64,000 bases of DNA from Apostichopus japonicus (taxonomy: Eukaryota > Echinodermata > Holothuroidea > Aspidochirotida > Stichopodidae), in NCBI RefSeq assembly GCF_037975245.1, contig NC_092569.1:33191668-33255667 (forward strand). Reading direction: 5' to 3'. Under the pieces are notes generated by a model. It was not told where the DNA came from. It made no database searches and saw nothing but the letters and a program-made list of their open reading frames with translations. The translations under genes and the position numbers were made by a program. Below, in pieces: positions 23,885 to 36,298 of the stretch. Position 1 is the stretch's first letter, and every line of letters begins with the position of its first letter.

Positions 23885-25930
23885 TAGTTTGGGTGGAGAT
23901 GATTGGGGATGGGCCTTTTGGGGGTCTACTGGCAGGGGTACCCCACTAATATAAATTACTGGAATTGCCCAAATATAGAGTCCTGCCAATTATTTTCCGG
24001 TAGTTTTTAACTGGATACTTCATGAGCAGACCTAGGTCAATGAGGGGATGGGCTTTTTGGGGGTCTACTGGCACTTGTACCCCTCTAATAGAAATTTCTG
24101 GAAATGCCCAAACCTTACATATGAGTGATACCTATCATTTTTCAGTAGGTTTCAACTGGTTACATCATGAGCTCACCTAGGTCAATGAGGGGATGGGCTT
24201 TTTGGGGGTCTACTGGCAGGGGTACCCCACTAATAGAAATTTATGGAATTGCCCATCCCTTACATATAGAGTCCTGCTAATTATTTTTCGGTAGTTTTTA
24301 ACTGGATACTTCATGAGCTGACCTAGGTCAATGAGGGGATGGGCTTTTTGGGGGTCTACTGGCACGTGTATCCCACTAATAGAAATTTCTGGAAATGCCC
24401 AAACCTTACATATGAGTGATACCTATCATTTTTCAGTAGGTTTCAACTGGTTACATCATGAGCTCACCTAGGTCAATGAGGGGATGGGCTTTTTGGGGGT
24501 CTACTGGCAGGGGTACCCCACTAATAGAAATTTATGGAATTGCCCATCCCTTACATATAGAGTCCTGCTAATTATTTTTCGGTAGTTTTTAACTGGATAC
24601 TTCATGAGCTGACCTAGGTCAATGAGGGGATGGGCTTTTTGGGGGTCTACTGGCACGTGTATCCCACTAATAGAAATTTCTGGAAACGCCCAAACCTTAC
24701 ATATGAAGTGATACCTATCATTTTCCAGTAGGTTTCAACAGGTTACATCATGAGCTCACCTAGGTCAATGAGGGGATGGGCATTTTGGGGGTCTACTTGC
24801 AGGGGTACCCCACTAATAGAAATTTCTGGAAATGCCCATCCCTTACATATGAGTGATACCTATCATTTCCAGCAGGTATCAACTGGTTACCTTATGAGCC
24901 GACCTAGGTCAATGAGGGGATGGGCTTTTTGGGGGTCTACTGGCACGTGTATCCCACTAATAGAAATTTCTGGAAATGCCCAAACCTTACATATGAAGTG
25001 ATACCTATCATTTTCCAGTAGGTTTCAACAGGTTACATCATGAGCTCACCTAGGTCAATGAGGGGATGGGCATTTTGGGGGTCTACTTGCAGGGGTACCC
25101 CACTAATAGAAATTTCTGGAAATGCCCATCCCTTACATATGAGTGATACCTATCATTTCCAGCAGGTATCAACTGGTTACCTTATGAGCCGACCTAGGTC
25201 AATGAGGGGATGGGCTTTTTGGGGTCTACTGGCAGGGGTACCCCACTAATAGAAATTTCTGGAAATGCCCATCCCTTACATATAGAGTCCTGCTAATTAT
25301 TTTTCGGTAGTTTTTAACTGGATACTTCATGAGCTGACCTAGGTCAATGAGGGGATGGGCATTTTGGGGGTCTACTGGCAGGGGTACCCCACTAATAGAA
25401 ATTTCTGGAAATGCCCATCCCTTACATATAGAGTCCTGCCAATTATTTTTCGGTAGTTTTTAACTGGATACTTCATGAGCTGACCTAGGTCAATGAGGGG
25501 ATGGGCTTTTTGGGGGTCTACTGGCACGTATATCCCACCAATAGAAATTTCTGGAAATGCCCAAACCTTACATATGAAGTGATACCTATCATTTTCCAGT
25601 AGGTTTCAACAGGTTACATCATGAGCACACCTAGGTCAATGAGGGGGATGGGCATTTTGGGGGTCTACTTGCAGGGGTACCCCACTAATACAAATTACTG
25701 GAATTGCCCATCCCTCACATATAGAGTCCTGCTAATCATTTTCCAGTAGTTTTCAACTGGTTACTTCATGAACTCACCTAGGTCAATGAGGGGATGGGCA
25801 TTTTGGGGGTCTACTGGCAGGGGTACCCACCAATAAAAATGACTGGAAATGCCCATCCCTTGTAACTGAAGTCCTGACCATCATTTTCCAATAGGTTTCA
25901 AGTGGTTACCTCATGAGCTGACCTAGGTCA
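23885..25930 (+). repeat. Tandem array, unit ~145 bp, about 14 copies
   Basis: Each unit carries GACCTAGGTCAATGAGGGGA, TGGGGGTCTACTGGCA, GGTACCCCACTAATAGAAAT and GAAATGCCCATCCCTTACAT. Two unit types (GAGTCCTGCTAATTATTTT and GATACCTATCATTTTCCAG) often alternate, suggesting a ~290-bp higher-order dimer. The same unit makes up the inner parts of the foldback element at 58471-59867. Frames repeated across the units are artefacts of near-144-bp spacing. Confidence 0.92.
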
Positions 25931-26214
25931 TCCGTGAGGCTGGCAAAGCTACCCCACCACCAATAATTACTGGCGATGGCCATTTGTTGCTCATGGGGCC
26001 ATACCTGACACATTGTATTTACTTTGATGTGGTTACCATGAAAGCTGATCTAGGTTAGCTTTTAGGTGACTTTAAAATTGCTTTCCCAGCCACACCCACC
26101 ACAGCCGGTTTTCCAGTCTTTTGGTTTCATATACAGGAATGCACTGTGAACATTGTGATGTACAAGGCAATTGATTACCTTCCCAGCTAACCAAACCCTA
26201 AGGGCTCCCGGTCT
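25931..26214 (+). mobile_element. Solo terminal arm of the foldback element
   Basis: Matches 59590-59867 in the same orientation and 58471-58745 in reverse complement. It covers CACCACCAATAATTACTGGC through GCTAACCAAACCCT to CCCGGTCTAT. Thus the 23.9-26.2 kb block is one arm of that element whose internal tandem units have expanded. No opposite arm was seen at its left side. Confidence 0.85.
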
Positions 26215-27145
26215 ATATTGATGCTCCATTGACACCCTTGCCTCCAGAATGTGACTGTGTGACGTCAGGTGTTAGAATTGCTTTAGAATTCATTGGACAT
26301 TTGAGTGAATGTAGGGACCAAAACATGAACTGTTTATGCAATTCTTTGAGAAACATAACATAGTTCCACTAAAATATGCAAAAGTGATCTACTTCCACCC
26401 CACCAAAAAACCTTGTCTTGTGGATGGGGGTGGGGGGGGGTGGGTTAAGAAGACCAGTTCATACAACTTTATAAAGAACATACCTGGGAATATTTTCGAT
26501 ATGAATTTCAACATTTTTTATCATTGAAATTTCTTTGGGCATGCACCCAAAGGTCACAGTTTACTTTTCTTACAAAGGGACCTTTGCAACATAATGTTTT
26601 AACAATAGTAATAGATAATGAATGTATCTATAAACTCAGTAATTTTTAGGTTGGTGCTCCCTCTTTTTATAATCATTTTCAGTGAAAACATCTTGAGTGA
26701 AGGCATTCTTGCACTTTATACTCAAGCATGTGCTCAAGTTTTAGAGTTTCAAAAAGCCTAACTAGTATCTCCTCTAACAATTGTGTTCTTTGAATATTGT
26801 TTAATGGGTATGACAGGAATTTGCATATTCAAGAAGTTTTTAAATATTTCTTGACATTGAGAAGAACTTACCATTATTTTGGTTCTGTAAGTCCTTGTCA
26901 CATCAACATAAAGACAGGTTTTTCCTCATTTGTTATTATGATTTGGATTGAACCTCTTCTAAGCTTTTTATTCTCAGTATATACTTACACCAAATGTTCA
27001 CATTATTATGGTCACTGGTATTTTTAAGAAGGTATCAAAAGATATTTATGATTAACAAAGCAGACATCTTGGACTACCACTGCAGTGGTTTTTGAGTATG
27101 TGCCCCTGTCCTGTGGTCCATCATTGAAGGTCCTGTGGTCCATCA
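26215..27145. other. Non-coding stretch
   Basis: A G-rich run (GGGGGTGGGGGGGGGTGGG) lies near 26427. Nothing else was recognised. Confidence 0.4.
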
Positions 27146-27410
27146 TGTGGAGTGTTAGCTCAGTGGTTAACACCGGTGCCTTTCAATCATAAGGTCCCCG
27201 GTTCGAGTCACTCCCAGATTAATGTATGTCGTCCAGTTACAGGGTTGTTGACAATTAACAATTCATAATCATGGACGTTAAATATGAATGTGAGAGACTG
27301 ATTTCGGTCAGCTTGCGGCTTTGATAAGCCAATTAGGCTTCTTCGCGAGTTCTGCTTGCAGGAGGATCTAATATACATACATACATACATACATACATAC
27401 ATACATACAA
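27146..27410 (+). mobile_element. tRNA-derived SINE
   Basis: The head is tRNA-like: GGAGTG opposite CACTCC can pair as an acceptor stem, A box TTAGCTCAGTGG, B box GGTTCGAGTCA, with pol III spacing. The body has GTCGTCCAGTTACAGG and a GC-richer segment with AAGCCAATTAGGCTTCTTCG. The 3' end is a (TACA)n tail of about eight units. I saw no clear target duplication, and I do not identify the family by name. Confidence 0.75.
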
Positions 27411-27460
27411 CTGTTAACATAAGTATGTTCCTTTTTAGATCGGGAGCACTTAGAGTAGCC

Positions 27461-29461
27461 CTGTGACTGATGGGACATTTGCGGACCACCATTTTTAGGT
27501 ACATTTAGTTAACTTGTATTAGCGCTATCTCAGAATGAAAAGAATGAGTTGGGTATATACCCCTCCTGGTAGCTGCTTAATGTAGCTATATCAGAGCACC
27601 ACCATTGAGAGAATATTGGCATTAACTATTTCACACAGTGGCATTTCCCTTGTGACTGATGGGACAGAAGCTCTGTGACTGATGGGACGCTACAGTATCT
27701 CCTCCAAAATTATAGCAAATTTTGTTTTGCACTAACTTCAGTTTGCATCCACATATGGTGCCAACTAGCATTAAACTTGGGTCATCTGGGCTCTAGCCAC
27801 CCATAGTCATCACAGGTAGGGCCCACTCGAGTTGGCCAATGGGGGTGTGGGTCCCACATTGGTTTGCCATATGAGCATCCCATAGAAGCAACTGGCATAT
27901 GTAGAACAGACACAGGCCCATGGGAAAACCTGTTCCATTCCACACTTGCGGTCTCATATAGCCCCATATGACTGAGTCATGGGTGTGTGATTTGTTGGGG
28001 CCTCACTGGGAAAGCTGTTTGGGCCCATATTTGGTGAGGTATTTTGCCCATGTATGGGACTCATGTCATCCCACTTCGGTGTATCAAGTAATGACATCTG
28101 GAAAAATGAAACACAATCCGTACGCATTTGAAACTTGCATTTTATTTATTAACAACAACAGAACGAGCTGAGCCTTGAAACATGCAAACATTGATAATGA
28201 ACAGGATACTAATTATACAACATTGATGAAGTCATTTAAGTCACATGAGCTTTTGACAATATGCTGAGCTTAACCCTGGGCAGCAAAAGTACCGAGATAC
28301 TCTCAACTGTGGATTTAAAGGGTCCAATCTGCCCATCATATAGTGAAAGTCTAATACAAATTTTTTGAGCCATGTTCTCCATTTCCCCCCAAAATACTAA
28401 AGTGGTCAACATCCCATGAGGAAAGAGCCAAAACTAATAGGCAAATGGGCATACATATACTATAAAAAGGATCCACCTGGCCTTACCAATGATTGGATTG
28501 GACCTTACATCATTTAAGTTACAGCCTAGTGGTTCTGTGAAAACTAATTCACTTGTGTGATGGGTACTCCTGTGGTGATACTGCCAACCAGGAGTGTGTT
28601 GTACAGTGCTTCAGGTTCTTTTTCCCCCTGATAGACCCACCAGTTCCTTCAACTCGGCCTCATTGTTCTGTGATCCAAGAATATTGCATTCCTCAAATTT
28701 TGGACAGAAGGGCCTGTATGCAGTGATCCAGCCCTCTCTACAAACCTCTGTGCATGCCACTGCTGTAGATGATAATAGTTGTTATGTCATTTCTTTTTAG
28801 GAAATTAGGTATGACTGGAACGACACTATTCTTGTACTAATACTTTTAGGCATTGCAAACTGTCCAATATAGGCTATACTATCTGAACCATGTACTGTGA
28901 CTGATGGGACAGTAAAATCCAAAGATCTGACATGTATACCAATCTTGAATCAGGATAACCTTCACAGGTCAATAAACACTTCATCATGTCACCATCATGT
29001 CAGTGACACAAGCTGCTTTCAATAACATGGTCTAACAAATTAATTTGAAGAAATATACTGTACCTGTATTCTGATTTGCGTTTTTGTTCACGTTCTCGAC
29101 GCTTCTGTTGTGAAGACATCTCCCGCTTCTTCTTGTGGGCCCACTGTTTGCGATACGCTGATTGTTTTTTTATATGCATCATATTTCTCCTCTGCTTTCA
29201 AACGTTCCCTCCTGTTTCGCTGTCTTTCAGCACTGGATTTCCCCATTTTGCATTGCACCACACATGCAGCCTAATTCTGTGACTGATGGGACAGAAGTTT
29301 CAGGTTGTCTTGCACATAACCCTATACACAATTGAAGAATCTCTGCTCATGCCAGATTAAGCCTTGAGTAGTACTAGATAGATGGACCCCCAACAACAGC
29401 TAAAATCATTCTGTTGGCTTATGACTAAAACAAATGTTAAAAAACTGTGACTGATGGGACA
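27461..29461 (+). repeat. Six copies of a CTGTGACTGATGGGACA motif
   Basis: Copies start at 27461, 27650, 27673, 28895, 29277 and 29445, all in the same orientation. Each shares at least the 15-base TGTGACTGATGGGAC with no similarity outside it. Spacing is irregular, so this is not a tandem array. Function unknown. Confidence 0.8.
29064..29246 (-). pseudogene. Basic N-terminal exon with a one-base frameshift
   Basis: On the minus strand an ATG at 29246 opens MGKSSAERQRNRRERLKAEE and on. After a run of seven A (plus-strand T7 at 29165-29171) the matching frame continues one base shifted as KKREMSSQQKRREREQKRKS, to a donor ATACAG|GTACAG at 29063. The composition (Lys/Arg/Glu-rich, GKSSAERQR start) is like the N-termini of uncharacterised proteins often found in transposon-rich invertebrate genomes. 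The shift may be a true mutation or a homopolymer error. Confidence 0.45.
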
Positions 29462-29811
29462 TGTCCACACTCATTATTTCAAGAAATCACACAAAGACTT
29501 CTATTCATATAGACACCTGTAACTTTGCAGAAGGTGAAAGGTCTCAAGGTGACTTTCATACTCAAAACAAAGTTGGTCATTTCTAGAATCATGCCAACTA
29601 TTAAAGGGGCACTCTGAATTTTAGGAAATTTTGCTAATTTTTCGTTCCTGCAGCACTTGACAGTTAAATGCATGCTGCAGTGAGGAGAAACACGTTATAA
29701 GCCAGGTGAAACCTGTTTTTGGTAGTTTAACTGTCATGTATATCAAATATCTCCCTCAAATGGCTGCAACCTTAAGTTGATTTTTAGTGAAAAATGCATC
29801 AATTCAATGGA
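29462..29811. other. Non-coding stretch before the satellite
   Basis: Nothing recognised. Confidence 0.4.
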
Positions 29812-32800
29812 ATGTGTAATTAATTACTTAGTTAATTAAATTATTTGCTATATTGATTTTACAAAGGGATTACTTTCAATAGTACCCATACTGGAGTCCT
29901 TACAGTGGTCCAGTGAGATGATATAACATTGAATTGCCAATGTCGCTCTAAGTGTTGTTTTTATGCTATGTCGCCCTAAGTGTTGTGGAAAGAGATAAAT
30001 TCACATAGGACAACTCATATATGTGTAATTAATTACTTAGTTAATTAAATTATTTGCTATATTGATTTTACAAAGGGATTACTTTCAATAGTAGCCATAC
30101 TGGAGTCCTAACAGTGGTCCAGTGTGATGATATAACATTGAATTGCCAATGTCGCTCTATAAGTGTTGTTTTTATGCTATGTCGCCCTAAGTGTTGTGGA
30201 AAGAGATAAATTCGCATAGGACAACTCGTATATGTGTAATTAATTACTTAGTTAATTAAATTATTTGCTATATTTATTTTACAAAGGGATAACTTTCAAC
30301 AGTACCCATAATGGAGTCCTAACAGTGGTCCAGTGTGATGATATAACATTAGATTGCCAATGTCTTTAAGTGTTGTTTTTATGGTATGTCGCCCTAAGTG
30401 TTGTTAAAAGAGATAAATTCACATAGGACAACTCGTATATGTGTAATTAATTACTTAGTTAATTAAATTATTTGCTATATTTATTTTACAAAGGGGTTAC
30501 TATCAATAGTACCCATACTGGAGTCCTAACAGTGGTCCAGTGTGATGGAATAACATTAAATTGCCAATGTCGCCCTTAGTGCTGTTTTTATTCTATGTCG
30601 CCCTAAGTGTTGTGAAAAGAGATAAATTTACATAGGACAACTTGTATATGTGCAATTAAATAATTAATTAGTTAAATTATTTGCTATATGTATTGTGCAA
30701 AGGGACACATATAAATAATACCCATACTGGAGTCCTAACGGTGGTCCAGTTTGATGAAATATACATTAAATTGCCACTGTCGCCCTAAGTGCTGTTTTTA
30801 TGATATGTTGCCCAAGTGTTGTGAAAACAGCTCAATTCAAATACGCCAAGATGAATATGTGTTATTAATTAATTAATTAGTTAAACTACTTGGTTTATTG
30901 TCTTGCAAATGGATTTCTATGAATAGTACCCACACTGGAGTCCTATACAGTCGTCCAGTGTGACAAAATAGTATTGCATTACATGTATATGTGTAATTAA
31001 TTACTTAGTTAATAAGATGATTTTCTAAATTTATTTTACAAAGGGGTTACTATCAATAGTACCCATACTGGAGTCCTAACAGTGGTCCAGTGTGATGGAA
31101 TAACATTAAATTGCCAATGTCGCCCTAAGTGCTGTTTTTATGATATGTTGCCCTAAGTGTTGTGAAAAGAGATAAATTCACATAGGACAACTCGTATATG
31201 TGTAATTAATTACTTAGTTAATAAGATGATTTTCTAAATTTATTTTACAAAGGGGTTACTATCAATAGTACCCATACTGGAGTCCTAACAGTGGTCCAGT
31301 GTGATGGAATAACATTAAATTGCCAATGTCGCTCTAAGTGTTGTTTTTATGCTATGTCGCCATAAGTGTTGTGGAAAGAGATAAATTCACAAAGGACAAC
31401 TCGTATATGTGTAATTAATTACTTAGTTAATTAAATTATTTGCTATATTGATTTTACAAAGGGATTACTTTCAATAGTACCCATACTGGAGTCCTTACAG
31501 TGGTCCAGTGTGATGATATAACATTGAATTGCCAACGTCGCTCTAAGTGTTGTTTTTATGCTATGTCGCCCTAAGTGTTGTGGAAAGAGATAAATTCACA
31601 TAGGACAACTTGTATATGTGTAATTAATTACTTAGTTAATTAGATTATTTTCTATATTTATTTTACAAATGGGTTAATATCAATAGTACCCATACTGGAG
31701 TCCTAACAGTGGTCCAGTGTGATGGAATAACATTAAATTGCCAATGTCGCCCTAAGTGCTGTTTTTATTCTATGTCGCCCTAAGTGTTGTGAAAAGAGAT
31801 AAATTCACATAGGACAACTTGTATATGTGTAATTAATTACTTAATTAATTAGATTATTTTCTATATTTATTTTACAAATGGGTTACTAACAATAGTACCC
31901 ATACTGGAGTCCTAACAGTGGTCCAGTGTGATGGAATAACATTAAATTGCCAATGTCGCCCTAAGTGCTGTTTTTATGATATGTTGCCCTAAGTGTTGTG
32001 AAAAGAGATAAATTCACATAGGACAACTCGTATATGTGTAATTAATTACTTAGTTAATAAGATGATTTTCTAAATTTATTTTACAAAGGGGTTACTATCA
32101 ATAGTACCCATACTGGAGTCCTAACAGTGGTCCAGTGTGATGGAATAACATTAAATTGCCAATGTCGCTCTAAGTGTTGTTTTTATGCTATGTCGCCATA
32201 AGTGTTGTGGAAAGAGATAAATTCACAAAGGACAACTCGTATATGTGTAATTAATTACTTAGTTAATTAGATTATTTTCTATATTTATTTTACAAATGGG
32301 TTAATATCAATAGTACCCATACTGGAGTCCTAACAGTGGTCCAGTGTGATGGAATAACATTAAATTGCCAATGTCGCCCTAAGTGCTGTTTTTATTCTAT
32401 GTCGCCCTAAGTGTTGTGAAAAGAGATAAATTCACATAGGACAACTTGTATATGTGTAATTAATTACTTAATTAATTAGATTATTTTCTATATTTATTTT
32501 ACAAATGGGTTACTAACAATAGTACCCATACTGGAGTCCTAACAGTGGTCCAGTGTGATGGAATAACATTGAATTGCCAATGTCGCCCTAAGTGCTGTTT
32601 ATATTCTATGTCGCCCTAAATGTTGTGAAAAGAGATAAATTCACATAGGACAACTTGTATATGTGTAATTAATTACTTAGTTAATTAGATTATTTTCTAT
32701 ATTTATTTTACAAATGGGTTACTATCAATAGTACCCATACTGGAGTCCTAACAGTGGTCCAGTGTGATGGAATAACATTAAATTGCCAATGTCGCCCTAA

Positions 32801-35480
32801 GTGCTGTTTTTATTCTATGTCGCCCTATAAGTGTTGTGGAAAGAGATAAATTCACATAGGACAACTTGTATATGTGTAATTAATTACTTATTTAATTAGA
32901 TTATTTTCTATATTTATTTTACAAATGGGTTACTATCAATAGTACCCATACTGGAGTCCTAACAGTGGTACAGTGTGATGGAATAACATTAAATTGCCAA
33001 TGTCGCCCTTAGTGCTGTTTTCATTCTATGTCGCCCTAAGTGTTGTGAAAAGAGATAAATTTACATAGGACAACTTGTATATGTGCAATTAAATAATTAA
33101 TTAGTTAAATTATTTGCTATATGTATTGTGCAAAGGGATACACATAAATAATACCCATACTGGAGTCCTAACAGTGGTCCAGTTTGATGAAATATACATT
33201 AAATTGCCACTGTTGCCCTAAGTGCTGTTTTTATGATATGTTGCCCAAGTGTTGTGAAAAGAGCTAAATTCACATAGGACAACTTGTATGTGTAATTAAT
33301 TACTTAGTTAATTAGATGATTTTCTATATTTATGTTACAAAGGGGTTACTATCAATAGTACCCATACTGGAGTCCTAACAGTGGTCCAGTGTGATGGAAT
33401 AACATTAAATTGCCAATGTCGCCCTAAGTGCTGTTTTTATTCTATGTCGCCCTAAGTGTTGTGAAAAGAGATAAATTTACATAGGACAACTTGTATGTGT
33501 AATTAATTACTTAGTTAATTAGATTATTTTCTATATTTATTTTACAAATGGGTTACTATCAATAGTACCCATACTGGAGTCCTAACAGTGGTACAGTGTG
33601 ATGGAATAACATTAAATTGCCAATGTCGCCCTAAGTGCTGTTTTTATTCTATGTCGCCCTTAGTGTTGTGAAAAGAGATAAATTCACATAGTACAACTTG
33701 TATATGTGTAATTAATTACTTAGTTAATTAGATGATTTTCTAAATTCATTTTACAAAGGGGTTACTATCAATAGTACCCATACTGGAGTCCTAACAGTGG
33801 TACAGTGTGATGGAATAACATTAAATTGCCAATGTCGCCCTAAGTGCTGTTTTTATTCTATGTCGCCCTAAGTGTTGTGAAAAGAGATAAATTCACATAG
33901 GACAACTTGTATATGTGTAATTAATTACTTAGTTAATTAGATGATTTTCTATATTTATGTTACAAAGGGGTTACTATCAATAGTACCCATACTGGAGTCC
34001 TAACAGTGGTCCAGTGTGATGGAATAACATTAAATTGCCAATGTCTCCCTAAGTGCTGTTTTTATTCTATGTCGCCCTAAGTGTTGTGAAAAGAGATAAA
34101 TTCACATAGGACAACTTGTATATGTGTAATTAATTACTTAGTTAATTAGATGATTTTCTAAATTTATTTTACAAATGGGTTACTATCAATAGTACCCATA
34201 CTGGAGTCCTAACAGTGGTCCAGTGTGATGGAATAACATTAAATTGCCAATGTCGCCCTAAGTGCTGTTTTTATTCTATGTCGCCCTAAGTGTTGTGAAA
34301 AGAGATAAATTCACATAGTACAACTTGTATATGTGTAATTAATTACTTAGTTAATTAAATTATTGCTATATTTATTTTTCAAAGGGATTACTTTCAATAG
34401 TACCCATACTGGAGTCCTTACAGTGGTCCAGTGTGATGATATAACATTGAATTGCCAATGTCGCTCTAAGTGTTGTTTTTATGCTATGTCGCCCTAAGTG
34501 TTGTGGAAAGAGATAAATTCACATAGGACAACTCGTATATGTAATTAATTACTTAGTTAATTAAATTATTTGCTATATTGATTTTACAAAGGGATTACTT
34601 TCAATAGTACCCATACTGGAGTCCTTACAGTGGTCCAGTGTGATGATATAACATTGAATTGCCAATGTCACTCTAAGTGTTGTTTCTATGCTATGTCGCC
34701 CTAAGTGTTGTGGAAAGAGATAAATTCACATAGGACAACTTGTATATGTGTAATTAATTACTTAGTTAATTAAATTATTTGCTATATGTATTGTGCAAAG
34801 GGATACACATAAATAATACCCATACTGGAGTCCTAACAGTGGTCCAGTTTGATGAAATATACATTAAATTGCCACTGTCGCCCTAAGTGCTGTTTTTATG
34901 ATATGTTGCCCTAAGTGTTGTGAAAAGAGCTAAATTCACATATGCCAAGATGAATATGTGTTATTAATTAATTAATTAATTAGTTAAACTACTTGGTTTA
35001 TTGTCTTGCAAATGGATTTCTATAAATAGTACCCACACTGGAGTCCTATACAGTGGTCCAGTGTGACAAAATAGTATTGTATTACATGTATATGTGTAAT
35101 TCATTCATTAATTAATTTAATTCCTTGCTAAATATATATTTCAAAGGGATTACTATAAATAGTACCCATACTGGACTCCAATGTGATAAAATTACATTAA
35201 ATTGCCAATGTCGCCCTAAGTGTTATTTGATGCGATGTCGCCCAAAGTGCTGTTTCACAGTTAAATTCACTGAGATGCACTTAGGGCGACATCTATATGT
35301 CGCCCTAAGTGTGTTTGTGTACAATTAATTGATTATTTAATTAAAATCCTTGGTATTTGTATTTTGCAAAAGGATTATATTTAAAAACACTCAAACTGGA
35401 GTCTTTACAATGGTCCAGTGTGAAACAATAACATTAAATTGCCAATGTTGCCCTAAGTGCTCTTTTTATCCTATGTCGCC
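29812..35480 (+). repeat. Satellite array, unit ~206-211 bp, about 27 copies
   Basis: Each unit has GTGTAATTAATTACTTAGTT, CCCATACTGGAGTCCTAACA, GTGGTCCAGTGTGATG and two copies of GTCGCCCTAAGTG about 30 bp apart. Several variants (GGAATAACATTAAATT versus ATATAACATTGAATT) interleave in blocks, a sign of repeated unequal exchange. Units at about 30640-31000, 33060-33290 and 34760-35480 are more diverged. The right end carries a perfect hairpin at 35278-35311. No coding potential. Confidence 0.95.
35278..35311. repeat. 15-bp-arm hairpin at the satellite edge
   Basis: CACTTAGGGCGACAT and ATGTCGCCCTAAGTG are exact reverse complements around a 4-base CTAT loop. The satellite's conserved motif therefore occurs here inverted on itself, as it does at 8395-8427. 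Confidence 0.9.
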
Positions 35481-35498
35481 CAACGGTCTAATTTAGAG

Positions 35499-35500
<2 letters not shown>

Positions 35501-35544
<44 letters not shown>
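35501..35544. repeat. (TA)n microsatellite
   Basis: Pure TA tract between the satellite and the inverted repeat that follows. Confidence 0.95.
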
Positions 35545-35548
<4 letters not shown>

Positions 35549-35641
35549 GAAAATCGTAATGAGTTGGAAAATCCCGGTGGAGGCTGAAAGTTTTTTTACT
35601 GTTCTTGATTTTCCAACTCATTACGATTTTCATTTATATAT
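35541..35641 (+). repeat. Perfect 33-bp-arm inverted repeat from a SINE-like tail
   Basis: Arms 35541-35573 and 35607-35639 are exact reverse complements. The loop, CCGGTGGAGGCTGAAAG and on, plus the right arm matches the 3' body of the SINE-like copies at 39165 and 39500. This copy is in + orientation, with its tail duplicated in inverse. Confidence 0.85.
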
Positions 35642-35684
35642 ATTCATTTGCCTTTGTCGTTTACCTCTAACATGAAATATATCT

Positions 35685-35810
<126 letters not shown>

Positions 35811-36007
35811 TTTCAAGTGTATGTTACATTGAATCTTTACACTTCCATCGATGTATGATATAATATGTAGGTGTGTGGTCCTAGAAACCACTTTCACGCA
35901 ATTGTTAATTTCTGACAAACTATTTTTTTTTGGGGGGGGGTGGCTAGGTGAGGGTTGGAATTGAAAACACGAAAAGAAAAATGGACATGTTCACTTTGAT
36001 TTCTGAT

Positions 36008-36013
36008 TTTATT
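36008..36013 (-). promoter_or_regulatory. Polyadenylation signal AATAAA for the FReD gene
   Basis: AATAAA on the minus strand about 290 bp past the stop codon at 36299. No closer canonical hexamer was noticed. Confidence 0.45.
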
Positions 36014-36298
36014 CTTTTGTGAGACTTATACAATAATCAATTTACGAACTTTTAAGCAACAACAATCTGGTTAATATTAATATTTGACATCAATTTCAAT
36101 TAATGCTATCTTCTCATTCCCTTAAAAATGAATTATTTGTCGAATCGTCCCGTTTGTAATTCTCGTGTTCATTTTTTCTTCTTTCTTGTCCATGGCACGT
36201 CCAGCTGTCCGATGCTCAGAGATATGTATCGATCTTTTCTTACTTTTCTTAGTAAAAACTGCTCTTTTGTGCAACTTGTTATTTATACAGTGTTTTGT

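Noticed and set aside
24750..25249. Repeated frame beginning MSSPRSMRGWAFWGST
   Set aside because: It follows the ~145-bp array period; other units of the same array break the frame, and it has no domain similarity.
27146..27213. Functional tRNA gene
   Set aside because: The head is tRNA-like but the D-stem and anticodon arm pair poorly, and it is fused to a SINE body and (TACA)n tail.
29812..35480. CRISPR-like array
   Set aside because: Units are adjacent and similar throughout, with no unique spacers, in a eukaryotic context: an ordinary satellite.
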